A DNA stretch of 64,000 bases from Raffaelea ambrosiae (lineage: Eukaryota > Ascomycota > Sordariomycetes > Ophiostomatales > Ophiostomataceae), in contig PCDI01000014.1 of assembly GCA_002778195.1 (NCBI GenBank), forward strand, positions 638,897 to 702,896, written 5' to 3'. The notes beneath the pieces were generated by a model, which saw nothing but the letters and a program-made list of their open reading frames with translations, was not told the DNA's origin and did not search any database. Below, piece by piece: positions 25,160 through 36,091 of this stretch. Each line of letters begins with the position of its first letter. Position 1 is the first letter of the stretch. The translations under genes and the position numbers were made by a program.

Positions 25160-26840
25160 ATCACACTCACACACACGCCTCCTCCCTCGTTAGCTTCGGT
25201 TCGCTAAGTACGCCGTACGGTCGAACGTCCCAAACGTCTCTGGACGGGTTTGAACGTCCCGAACGACGACGGGCCTGCGGGCCTGAACGGCTTTTCTTTT
25301 ATTCTCCTTTCCTCTCGTTGGCTGGCCTGCTAATACGAAAATGAAAATAAAGAGCAACGACGGCAGCTGCTTCTTGGCGATTCGCGCTCGCCTTGCCGCC
25401 TGCATGCCATCGCCCCAAACACAGTGTGTTCTCGCTGCCATCAATACATGCCGACCATTGGAATTTTATTTTTATTTTGCAAGTGTCAAAACAGACAGAG
25501 AAGCCCCGTTTACGATACTAGACCCAAGATACAGTAGCACTCGTAGGAAGTTATTTTTTTATTATTATTTTTTTCGATTCCACAGCACTGGTGTGGCTTG
25601 CTTTTTTGCCCACCAAATGCGACCTCGGCTTTCCTCTTCACCCACAGACACCCACACAGACACACTCCAACCCACCACCCCGAAAAAAAAAGCGAATGCA
25701 GACCCTTGTTCGGGTTTTGTTGTGGCCGTTCTTTTTCTTTTTTTCTTTTTTCTTTTTTGGGGGGGTTGTTCTTTTTCACTACTGCTCTCTCTGCTCCCCC
25801 ACCCCATCTTCCCACTGTCTGGAGCCGCTGGCTCGGGGCAAAGTTTCCAACAGCCAACCTTGGGCGGAGGACACGTGTGTTTTGCCCTTTGTTACATGGT
25901 GGCTTTTTTGGTGCTCTTTCCCTCTGCTGTCCACCGCAAGTTGATTAAAATGCGGCAGACGTCGCCCTGAAGACAGGAGCAACATGGTATGACTCTGAAA
26001 AAATAGGGGCGAAAATAAAAACACATTCGTAGTCGTTGCCTGTGATCCTGTGCGTAAGATGCTCAAATAGAACAAGAATTCATCGTGCCTATGAGAATAC
26101 GATTATCTAGACGCAGAACAGAAACGTCTACCCATAGGGCGCCACTAATAAGGAACGCGCAGCTCTTAGCAGCCCCAGATAAAGACAGTGTCAACTGCTT
26201 CGCAGGCCGTCCCCGACCACGCCCCTCGCGAAAAGGCTTGGCCAACGTCATTGGCCGTGTTTCGTCTCCCTTTCGGGCTCCCATAGTTTGTTTGAGGGCA
26301 AGACGGGATGTGTAGTAAATAGCGGCCCTTTGCTAAAATAAAGATAAAAAGTTTGTTCCTTTTTTTTCTTTCACCGAACTAAACACTAAAAACAGAGATA
26401 GAATGGCTTTAGAAGGTCGCCTCTCACCGAAACGTTGTTGTTGTGTTGTTGTGTTGTTGTGCTGTTGGGTTTTGTGTTTAATTTGATTCTTATTTTATGT
26501 TATTTTATTCTTTACTTCTGGTTGTTTTGTGGTTAGTCGCTGGCATTCGACCGGCACTGCACGCCTCTCTCGTCGCCGAGCCATTGCTCAATTGGGCAAG
26601 TCGCCTGTCGGATGAGAGCTCGTCTGTAGGGCGAGGTCAGGGTGAGGCCTGTCTGCGGTCTGCAGCCTGCAGCCTGTATTCTGTAGCCTGGTTATCTGCT
26701 TTTCTGTCATTCCGAGTCTGGTTTGTCACTTGCAGTAGGCTGACATCTGCCGTGTGGGTTGTGCTTGTCGTTTCTGTCTCCTGTCCTGTCTGGTGTCCCA
26801 TCTGGTGTCCTGTCTGCTGCTGTCTGCTTCTGTCTGCTGC

Positions 26841-26896
26841 TGTCTGCTGTCTGCTGTCTGCTGTCTGCTGTCTGCTGTCTGCTGTCTGCTGTCTGC
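26841..26896. repeat. 7-nt tandem repeat, eight perfect units
   Basis: Eight perfect copies of TGTCTGC, preceded by degenerate CTG/TCTG-rich sequence from about 26640. A 7-nt unit shifts frame with each copy, which argues against coding. All overlapping frames are Cys/Leu/Ser-rich repeats. Confidence 0.92.
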
Positions 26897-27850
26897 TGTT
26901 TTCTGTCGTCCAATTATTGTCGGCTGTCTGACGTTATCTGATATGTTTTCTGGCAACTATTATTTGCTCTTTCCATTTTTGTCTTCAGTCACCTCTCTCT
27001 CTCCTCCGGCGTTTTGCTACCTCCGGCGCTCCTTCCTCGTGTCTCCTCTTCGCCTCTTCCCCTCTTCTCCTCTTTTCCCCTTTGTGGCTTGGAAGTGGGT
27101 TTTCTGTGGCTCCAGCAGCGTACTATGCACAAGCGTTCCTGTGCCTCTCCAGTCCGTCTCTTTTCGTTCGTTCCCGTCGTTAACATTATGTCGCCTTCGT
27201 CTTTCGTCCGTCTCTTATTCGTCTCGTTTTATTCTTCGCAGCTACTTTAGCGTCTGGGGTCCCCTGTCAAAGCGGGGACTCTGTTGAAATGCAATGACGT
27301 CATAGACTGCTAACAAAATAGCAGGGACCAATTCCCCTGCCACGGAGCCCACTACTCGTACTTAGACGCAATGCGCCAGAGCATCTTAATGTGGCCTTGC
27401 ATAGTTACAACCTCTTGTGTATCTGCTTATCTTCCCTCTCTCACCAACACCAACCCTTGCCTTTCTCGCCCCTAGAAGCCCTACCGGCGGCGCGCGATCT
27501 GCTCATTGCTAGTTTGGTTTCTGCACCTTAATATTTCTCCGCGTGTTGGAGGATGCATGCCCTGCCCATGCAAGACGGCAGGCTGTATGGGTGGTGTGTC
27601 GTATATATCTGACAAAATGTGCCTTGTGTCTCTTGTACGAGTACACCGCCGTCTTCGTCTGTCATTTTCTCCCAGGCGTGCAGTTCTTTTGATTCGTTCT
27701 TACTTTTTCAGGCTCTCCCCTCTTGTTTCTCTTCTTTTTTGTTTCTCCGTGTTTTTTTCACGTCTTTCTTGCAGGTTCTTCCGCCTTACACCTCTTTTCT
27801 GCACATGCATCATGACAACATCTCACTTGCCTGACAAGAACCCCGTGATA

Positions 27851-27876
27851 CCCCCCCCCCCCCCCCCCCCCCCCCC
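27851..27876. repeat. Poly-C tract, 26 nt
   Basis: Twenty-six C in a row followed by GGGG; other C-runs occur near 24321, 43907 and 47264. Confidence 0.95.
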
Positions 27877-28545
27877 GGGGTAACTGGGCCACCTCGTCTG
27901 TCACAACGAATCCTAATGTCCATGACCTCCCCACCGACCGAAGTGATGTCGTGGCACCCCTGCTACCCAGCATTGTGGAGGCGAAAGAGGGCAAGATGGA
28001 AAACCGAAACACACACAGGCCTCCAACTTCACTTTCATAGACAGTTGCCCGTAAGGCTTGCCCTGAAGCCCGTTCGGAGCCCGATTGGGGCCCGTCTGGG
28101 AATGGCTGCCGCGGCGCAGATTAATTAAATGGGATGGTTTGGTTGATACGCCGTCTTGTTGCTTCCCCTCCAGGTAAAACAAACGAACGGTCGGCCCATA
28201 AACTAGTCAAGATAACTAAAAGTAAACCAACCGTATTGCCCACGCCGGGCCCGAACGCCAACCGTGGACACCGGCGACAAATAGCACAATACTCGTAAGA
28301 GTTAAATAGGACAGTGTACCGCCGTACGATAGTTGCGGCTAAGCAGAGGGGACGGGTTTCGTCATCGTACAGCTGCAGAAGCCCACCGCCGGCCCCCTCG
28401 AGACGAGACGGCCACAGGCCCGCACAAGCCCGCACATGGCCGTCGGCCTTGCCCCATATTACAACATGTCGCCAGCCGTCGTCCATTGACTAGCCGTCCA
28501 TCATTTCCTATCTGAGCCTTGTCGTCCTGCGCCGTTGTGGTCCGC

Positions 28546-28590
28546 CTGTGGTCCCTGTGGTCCCTGTGGTCCCTGTGGTCCCTGTGGTCC
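28546..28590. repeat. 9-nt tandem repeat, five units
   Basis: Five perfect copies of CTGTGGTCC. On the minus strand it would read as a Gly-Pro-Gln collagen-like run, but the surrounding frame shows no gene. Confidence 0.92.
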
Positions 28591-28908
28591 CTGTACGAGT
28601 ACGATGTTCGCGGCCACTCTGGTCTGTCTGATCCCCGCTGTGATTCTGCTGTGATCGTGGCTTTCCCACACAGTCAACCGACCTTTGCACCAACAACATA
28701 AGATACATCTATTTAGGGTCTCCATAGATGGGTGGTCGCCACACTGATCGGCCGCCCCCCTCCCCCTTCTTTCTCAGATAGACTTGCCGTTGGGGTGTCG
28801 AAACAAAGGGACGCTGCGTGCGGACACCTACGTCAGAGGCGTTTTCTGGCATGCCAATTCCCAGGGTCCCTCATCTCTACTCAGTGCCTGGTTGGGTGTT
28901 ATGTATGT

Positions 28909-28934
28909 GTGCGTGCGTGCGTGCGTGCGTGCGT
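28909..28934. repeat. GTGC tetranucleotide microsatellite
   Basis: About six GTGC units in noncoding sequence. Confidence 0.85.
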
Positions 28935-29960
28935 TTGTTTTGTCCACTCTCCCTACCTACACGGTCAATGTAGCCCTAGCCATCTGTGGCCATCTCGTCT
29001 GCCGCGGTTGGCGGACGAAGCGACGGAATTTTCACCGGAGACGCTCCACCCCGGGGACCACTGACCAGGAGGAGGCAAAAAAGAAAAGAGTAAGTCGATG
29101 GCGAAGAGACTTACACCGTCCTTGCATCTTCGGTTTTCGAACTTTTTTTTCTGCCGTGATTCTCGTGCAATGTAATTTGCCTCTCGAACGCGGCATAGTG
29201 CCAGCACCGTATGCACACGGCCGGGCTCTCTGGCGGTCGCAACGCTACCGGCCACGGGACGCCTCGAGTGATGCGGACGGCAAAAGGGGTTCTATCTGGC
29301 AGAGATCATGCTCTCGACGGGGCGGCATGCTTGGCGTGCCCTACGAGAAGAGAGACACGAAATAATGGCCAACGAACAGGAGGCCTGTGGCTTCTGTGGC
29401 TTCACAGTTCTCTCTGGCGTCGATCGTGCCTGCCCATCTGGTCGACAGGAATGTGCCTGGCGTCTTCTATCGCTTGTTCAAACTTAGCTAGTGTGTCTGC
29501 TCGCCGTCTTGCCCGGCTGCTCTGCTGCTCTGCTGCTCCGGCTGCTCTTCTCCTCCTCTGCTCGTCCACGCCGCTCCTCCACGGTTTTGCTCGTACCCTC
29601 TCTGTCGGGATTGCAGTCCCTTTGAGACGCTAATTGGTGTTGTTACGCCGTTGTGGGTGCGCCTTCCTCGCTGCTCCCCCCCGTCTCCCTTCGCGCCTTC
29701 CCCCTCCATCAAGCGCCGCTACACGCACCCCCCCCTCCATACGCCCCTCCCCTGGTCGCTCGTCATCTCGCCGCACCCCCTTCCTTCCTGTTGAAATAAA
29801 TAAAATAAAGGAAAGAGAGAGCAGACGAGGAAGGAGAGACCAAGCAGCGAGAGGGAAAGAGCACACAAAACGAGCAAAGAGGTGGAAAATTCACAGCCAA
29901 ACTGGGCCGAGGGGAAATATCTCGTCTTTCTAGTCTTTTCTCCTTTTGCGTCTGCGAATT

Positions 29961-29984
29961 CAACAACAACAACAACAACAACAA
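29961..29984. repeat. CAA trinucleotide microsatellite
   Basis: About eight CAA units, within the presumed upstream region of the Grainyhead-like gene. Confidence 0.85.
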
Positions 29985-31209
29985 AAAACGACAGCCCCCC
30001 AAAAGGTGTTCTCTCGTCGACCACGACCGCCCACTAACACCGCTGCCGACCGTCTCCCCCAGATCCCCTGCAACCACTCGACGACGCCCTGTCTCCTGCT
30101 GTGCCGTGCTGCGGTCGCATCGTGTCGGCCAGGCCTGTCTCGTATACACATCCATTGACGCGACCACTTCGTCTCGATATTCCCAAACATCGACAAAGTC
30201 GCCCCCGGCCAGAGCCGTCTCTTTTTTTTTGTGTGCTGCTGTTGTTGTTGCTGCCGGTCGTTCTGATCTCTCTCTCTTCCTGCGCATCGCACTCGCCTCC
30301 GCCCGCGTTGTCGACAGTGCTTCGCTTTCGTTTTTCAGCCCTGGGTTACCTCCAGACCGCACACACACACACCCTCCATTTATACACGCCCGGCTTTGAT
30401 TACTTGGCCTTCTTTTCTTCTTCTGCAGTCTCTTTTCCATTTCCTTCGTCGGTTTTTAACCGCTCTCGCGCATCGGCCTGTCCTCCTCTCGGACAAGAGA
30501 ACAGTCTTCTTCTGTTTTATTATTTTATTTTTTCGAACGGCTCTTCGCTCGAACGTCTCATTGCTCTTTCTGCAGCTCCTGCGCCAATCTCATCGTCGAC
30601 GCTCGGCGGACTTTCTACCTTGTCATTTTTTACCTTTTTTGCTTTGCACTCTGCACTCCTGCATGTCTCTTTCTGTCTGAGCCTTTCTGTGTTTTCATCG
30701 TCGTCGTCTCTCAGCGTCTCTATTTGGGCATTGCTCGCCGCCCTGCTTCCTCTTACTGACAAAACGGCGGCGCCGGCTTCGCCCTCGACTCAAACGCATC
30801 CACGACCCAGAATCGTCCCCCCCAAACAGGCCTGCTTCTGCAGATTTTCTCCGGTTTTGTGCGGCCCTCGCTCGCGCCCCTCTGCAGTCTCATTCTATGA
30901 TCCGTCACCGTCAGAACCTGTTCGACTCGCCGTTCCCTCCGCCCTTGCAGCCGCCGCTCGTTGTTTCGTCCGCTGGTCGACGACCTTCTCGTCCTCCACG
31001 CTGAACGAGAGAAGAGGCTGACGACAGCTCGCCCGTTCTAGACCACCGTCGCCCTGTAATTTTTTTTTTGTCTTCGCCACACACACCATATTATTTCTCC
31101 TCTTCACTCCCAAGTCCTTTTCTATCTCGTCTCTCGCCAGAACCCCCCCTCCGCGAATATCTCCTAGCCCTGCTGTTCCAGCAGGGCACATTTGGACTTG
31201 GATTCCATA

Positions 31210-34200
31210 ATGTTCAGACAACGGTAAGTCTGGCCCCCGCAAAGACTCTATTAGTATTGCTATTGTTGTTGGCTTTGTTGTCGAGGGCGGGTGCTGCACA
31301 CGGGAATCGACGCGAGATTTTGCGGAGATGCCCTTGAGCCAGCCCTCAACCCGTTTTTTGATGGCACTTCCTTCAAAATACATGCAAAAACACCCCTTGG
31401 GGACCACCCGGAGTCCAGAACGCTGATAGGATCGTCGCAGAACCAGTTCACAGAAACCAGACGACGAGCTGCTTGCCAACTTCCGCCAGCAGTTCCCCGA
31501 AGTGGCAACCACTTCCGCGGGCGTTACTGTTCCCGCAACAGGCTCCGTTCCAATCATGGAGAACGCCATCCAGACCACCATGGCTCACCAGGAGAGGTAC
31601 GTTGATTCAACGGTGGTCAGCAGGACACCGGAGTGCTTTCTGTTTTGCTGCCAGTTGAAAGATCTGCACCGTATTGTGTCGATTTGCTTGCGCTTTTTGC
31701 GTGTTTCTATGCGAGCTTCTCGGTGGCCTTGGCGATGTTTCTCAGTTTTCTGGCCGTTTTAGGGGCTGCCCTAGGCTGTCTTGGGCTGTCTTGGGCCGGC
31801 CTCGGCTGCTACGAACCGTTCTGTGATATCTGCAATGTCCACACCTTTTGCGGCCCCTTCTGACACACTTCTCAGGGCCCCAAGCATGAGCCACCCCGCC
31901 TATGACCAGGACCAGACGCCACGCGCGTCCAGCACCGATCCATGGCGTTTCACTCAGGCTCTGTTGGATCCCACGTCCTATGCCTTCACTTCTTTCCCCA
32001 ACACCACAGCCGGCTTCTATGGGCCGGCAGCAGGAACGGCCGCAGCCGCCTCCAGCAACATCTACCGCACCCAACCGAACGACCTCACCAACCCGGCTTT
32101 GGCCATGGGCATGGGCATCAACGCGCCCATGGCCATGCCGGCACCCGACGGCACTATCCATCCCAGCGCTGCCACGGCCAACACTGCCTCCATGATGGAA
32201 CTCGGCGCAGCAGCAGCCGGCTTCCAGAACACCGCTCTCCATCCCCAGGCCCTGCACACCTTCCAGCCGTTTGTGCAGCCCGCCGTCTCCCAGCCGACCT
32301 TTGCACCGCCAGCCTTTGTGCAGCCCGATGGAACTTTTGACGTCATGGACCACGACGGGTCGCCCATCGTCGGTTCTGGCGCGGCTGCTTTAACGGCCTC
32401 TGCTTTCCCTCACACCCAGGGCGGTCTTCTGCACTTTCCACCGGGACATCCGCCACCGCAACAGGTTTCCTTTAATCCGGCAGTCGCAAACCCAGCCACC
32501 ATGGCGAACATGGCCATGTTGAGCCTGCCTTCCTCAGCCGAAAAGTTCCGCTTTCACACTACTCTCAATGCCCCGACAGCTATGATCAAGCACCCCGACG
32601 AGATTCCTATTAGCTACCTGAACAAGGGGCAGGCCTACTCTCTGTCCATCATCGACTCTGAGCCCGAGCTGCCCATTGTGCCCGGCACGCGGTTCCGTAC
32701 ATACGTTCGCATCTCCTTCGAAGACGACCAGCAGAGGCAGAAACCCGGCGTATGCTGGAGTCTGTGGAAGGAAGGCCGCGGCACAAACGAGGCGCACCAG
32801 CGCGGCGGCAAATTGCAGGCCGTCGAGTACGTCGAGGCTGGCCAGCCTGCCGAAGGAGACGAGAAGAGAACGCGCGTCGAGCTGGAGAGTGCGTCCTTTG
32901 ACGGCTTCTCTGTCATCTGGACCCCCGGCATGCATGGTGCCGTGGAGTGCAACATTGCAGTTCGGTTCAACTTTTTGTCCACAGATTTCAGCCACTCGAA
33001 GGGTGTCAAGGGCATTCCCGTCCGTCTCTGCGCCAAGACGACCAAATATCCAGTTCCACAGCAGCAACACCCAACGTCTGCCCCGACGAGCGGCTCTGAC
33101 GAGAAGCCAGCCAAGCCGACTGGTCCAGAAATCTGCTTCTGCAAAGTGAAGCTCTTCCGCGATCACGGTGCCGAACGCAAGCTATCCAACGACGTGGCCC
33201 ATGTCAAGAAAACCATTGACAAGTTGAAGCAGCAGATTGCCCAAGCCGAGAGCGGCATGAAAGATTTTGGCAAGAGGAAGCGGTCAGGGGGTGCTGCGGC
33301 TGTCATCGCCTCCCAGCAGCCAAAACCGGCCCAAGATCTGCAGCGTGTCGGAAAGGCGCCCAAGCATAAGAGGACTTGGTCCATGTCCTCCACGAGCTCC
33401 GGCGGCGATGGCAACGCCAAGAGTGGCGGCGGTGGTGCCAACACCAGCAGCAGCGGTAGCAACAACGGGAACAACAGCAACGGTGCATCCAACGGTAGCG
33501 TTGGGGCCAACGGCAACCGGCTGGCTGTCGAGGAAGATTTGCACAGCAAGTTACAGAACCTGCAGGACATGTTTTCCAGCACGCGGCCTGTCAGCATCCT
33601 CTTCCTACGTGGCGACGAGCACGACGATCCGGATCTGCACCCTGTCTCTCTTCCTGGCGAGCCGGCGGACCTGATCAAGGCGGAATCGCGAGAGAATCTC
33701 CTGGCTTGGCGCGATCAGAGTGGCCGCAGCTCAGTCACTGGCTCATCCATGGTGTCTCCATCACCAAGTTCTCTTTCGCTGCACTCCCAAGTGTCTGTGA
33801 ACGGAGGACCCAACGGGGCCAACAACGGCAACGGGACAGCTGCGGGCAGCGTTGGCCATTGGTCTGACTACCATGACGACCATCTCTCGCTTCCCCATGC
33901 CTCTCTATCCCGGCAGGGTACTGACCAGCTCTCCAAGGTCGGCAAAACCGACCAAGAGGGCAACCTCAGTGGCTGGATCGAGGCACTGGGTGTCGACCCT
34001 CTCTACCGCCCACCTCCAGCAACAGACCGTACGAAGCCTGTTGCGTGCTTCTATATTTTGCACCGCCATGGCCCCAACAGCAACGGCAACGCCAATGTCA
34101 ACGGTGACGGCACAGAGCTGACCCGTGAGTTCCACCGTGCTGTGTACCTGATGAAGCGCACCATGCGTGAGCTTGTCGGACGCATCGCAGCCAAGTGGAA

Positions 34201-34417
34201 GATTGACCCCAGCAGGGTGGCTCGGACTGTCCGGGTCTTGCCACAGGGCCTCGAGGTCGAACTGGACGACGATGTGATTGCCGAGCTTCCCGAAGGCCAG
34301 GACATGGTTCTGGACGTTGTCGAGATCCCCTTCGTCAAGAAAGAATGGGATATGGCCGTTGACGGCGACGAAGACGCCCAACACCACGTTGGTTATGAGC
34401 TTCGTCTGTCGTTCTGA
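31210..34417 (+). CDS. csp-2: Grainyhead/CP2-family transcription factor, csp-2 type
   Basis: Nuclear DNA-binding regulator of the CP2/Grainyhead superfamily. The fungal member characterised in Neurospora (csp-2) is needed for conidial separation through cell-wall remodelling genes. The model has three exons: 31210-31223 (MFRQR), 31441-31596 and 31876-34417, with phase 2 at both joins; the product is 903 residues. A Pro/Ala-rich N-terminal region is followed by the CP2 DNA-binding domain at about residues 280-495, opening KFRFHTTLNAPTAMIKHPDE and including FSHSKGVKGIPVRLC, the most conserved Grainyhead block. A basic coiled coil comes next (about 495-540), then an Asn/Gly/Ser-rich linker, and a conserved C-terminal region ending in ELRLSF. 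The acceptor at 31440 could instead be six bases downstream, changing two residues. The symbol is by family, not by checked orthology. Confidence 0.9.
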
Positions 34418-35401
34418 TGGAACTCGCTGATTCCACCTCAACCATATATATACATCTCAATCTGTCGTCATTATTTTATCCAACTATTTCCAACGGGCGA
34501 GCCCACACTCTGGCAAGGGGGCACGGTACAGCGATGACGAGATATGCTGTGTCTGGCCTTTTGCGAGAAAACAGGAATGGACAACTCCGGTGGCTTGGAA
34601 ATCAGGAGACTATATTTCGGCCATGTCTCTATATATCCCTATGAATTTCCCCCACAAGTCTTCCTCTTTTTTCTTCTACCCTGTCATACTCTAGTTGCTA
34701 TTCTGTTTTGGGGGTTTTTTTTCCTTATACGTATTTGGGGTTCCTTTTTTGTTGGTTTTTGGTATGTTTCTTACAGCTGCTGGTTGAAGCCAGCGACGGC
34801 TTTTCGCGTATGATCTTCCTTGTTCTTCAAAACGATACCATACTTTTTGTGTTTGGGGGCCTTTCTGGTTGTCTCGGGTTGGGCAGACCGTCTGTCTCCC
34901 TCTATAATGACGGAAGATCGGTAATTCTAGTTTTTTTCTCGTGTATTGTGTTTTTTGTGATTCCCACAGGTGCAGGTTATTACTATTGGTTCTCTTTTGG
35001 AAGCTCTGTGACATTGGGGTGAGATGGATGTGGATGACTAATATGACAAAGAGTTTAATTCTGCTCTTTCCAAAACAGCAGTCTTTTCTGTGTGCAAGCT
35101 TTGCTCGGTGTTTTGGCACGTTCACTTGATATAATGACAGAAAAGGGGCAGTCAGAAGAAGACCTGGCGAGGGAAGAAAAAAGCAACGCTGCGTTTGTTA
35201 TTCGCTACATACAGGATGGACCAGTTCTGACTAGTAGATGTTCAGATGGCTCAATGTCCCCATGTCCACATTAGACATGCCGGCATTTTCAGTTTGATAT
35301 TCCGCTTGGTCCACATGCAAATGGCCATATTCGCTCAAGAACAAAAACAAAAAACGATAAAAAAAACAGAACAAAAAAAAGTCCTTGTGTCCATCACAAT
35401 G
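34418..35401. other. Convergent intergenic region
   Basis: About 1 kb holding the 3' end of the Grainyhead-like gene (+) and the 3' end of the broken gene (-). T-rich, no supportable gene. Confidence 0.55.
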
Positions 35402-36091
35402 CTAAAATTGAGTGGCAATGTTCACAGGAGGCGCTACCGCATAGTTACTCCCCACGGATGATTCGCTGCTGCTGTCACCACCGCTTTCCTTGTTGTCTTG
35501 TTCCACCTCTGGCACTTCTGGAATTTGTGTCTGATGGCTTGTTTGTGTTATTGGTGTTGTTTGTGTCCCGACAGATGCCTGCTCGCAGACCGTCTTTTGA
35601 GTCTGCCATGTTCCCCGTTCTTCGGCAGGCACCTGCTCTCGCACCGTGTTCTGGGCCGAAGTGCTGGCTGGGATAGGGCCGCCTTCCCTCAATCTGGCAT
35701 TGTAGTACCGCATCGAATGCTGGATCGCCACGTCGGATGGCGACTTGAATGGGTTTTGCGCGGCCAATTGCCCGAGGAACATTGCATTCATGCTCTGTTT
35801 AATATCGGAACTCAGGCCTGGGGAGAAACCACGGTACTGTGTGCCCGTGATCAGCTTCCACGCCATCCAGAGGACATCGTCCCGTGTCGGGTCCGAGACT
35901 TGACCCCATAGCAATGGTCTGTCACCCTTCGTGACCTGGGGCTGGGCAAATGCAGACGGGCCGCCCCGGGCTTGCATAGCCTTGTTCGTGTGGACTCGGG
36001 GCAAAGTGCCGTCCCCGACCATTAACCGAAAGAACGGTGCGCCGTCAGACTTCTTGACAAGATCGATACGCTCCTCAAGCGGCGGGGCGAC
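35402..36091 (-). pseudogene. Downstream continuation of the 36092-37741 frame after an in-frame TAG
   Basis: Directly after the TAG at 36092-36094 the same minus-strand frame stays open for 229 codons to the TAA at 35402-35404. It includes VAPPLEERIDLVKKSDGAPF, then GDGTLPRVHT and a segment WGQVSDPTRDDVLWMAWKLI that looks like a folded, conserved domain. The tail is Gln/Thr/Ser-rich. An internal ATG at 36022 could start a separate 206-residue protein. The unbroken frame and coding-like composition on both sides suggest one ancestral gene of about 779 codons. No family is recognised. An intron of 57 nt (GTATGC to AAG) could in principle remove the TAG, but its acceptor is non-standard and no branch site is visible. 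Confidence 0.5.

Larger units (their letters stand above)
14958..31209. other. 16-kb gene-poor region rich in simple repeats
   Basis: Between the divergent starts of the ORP gene and the Grainyhead-like gene no frame on either strand has a recognisable domain, consistent codon use or a believable splice model. Base composition is mixed rather than strongly AT-rich, so it does not look like RIP-mutated transposon remains. It carries several microsatellites and minisatellites (listed separately) and a 60-nt assembly gap. The last 2 kb before 31210 are strongly pyrimidine-rich and may be the long leader of the regulator gene. The first 1 kb (14958-16000) is likewise CT-rich on the minus strand, upstream of the ORP gene. 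Confidence 0.6.

Noticed and set aside
26497..27287. Cys/Leu/Ser-rich frames over the TGTCTGC array
   Set aside because: A 7-nt repeat opens all three frames with the same repeating residues; typical artefact.
30101..31021. 306-codon plus-strand frame before the Grainyhead-like gene
   Set aside because: Composed of pyrimidine-tract residues (Ser, Phe, Leu, Pro), overlaps other open frames of similar kind, and has no domain or splice structure.
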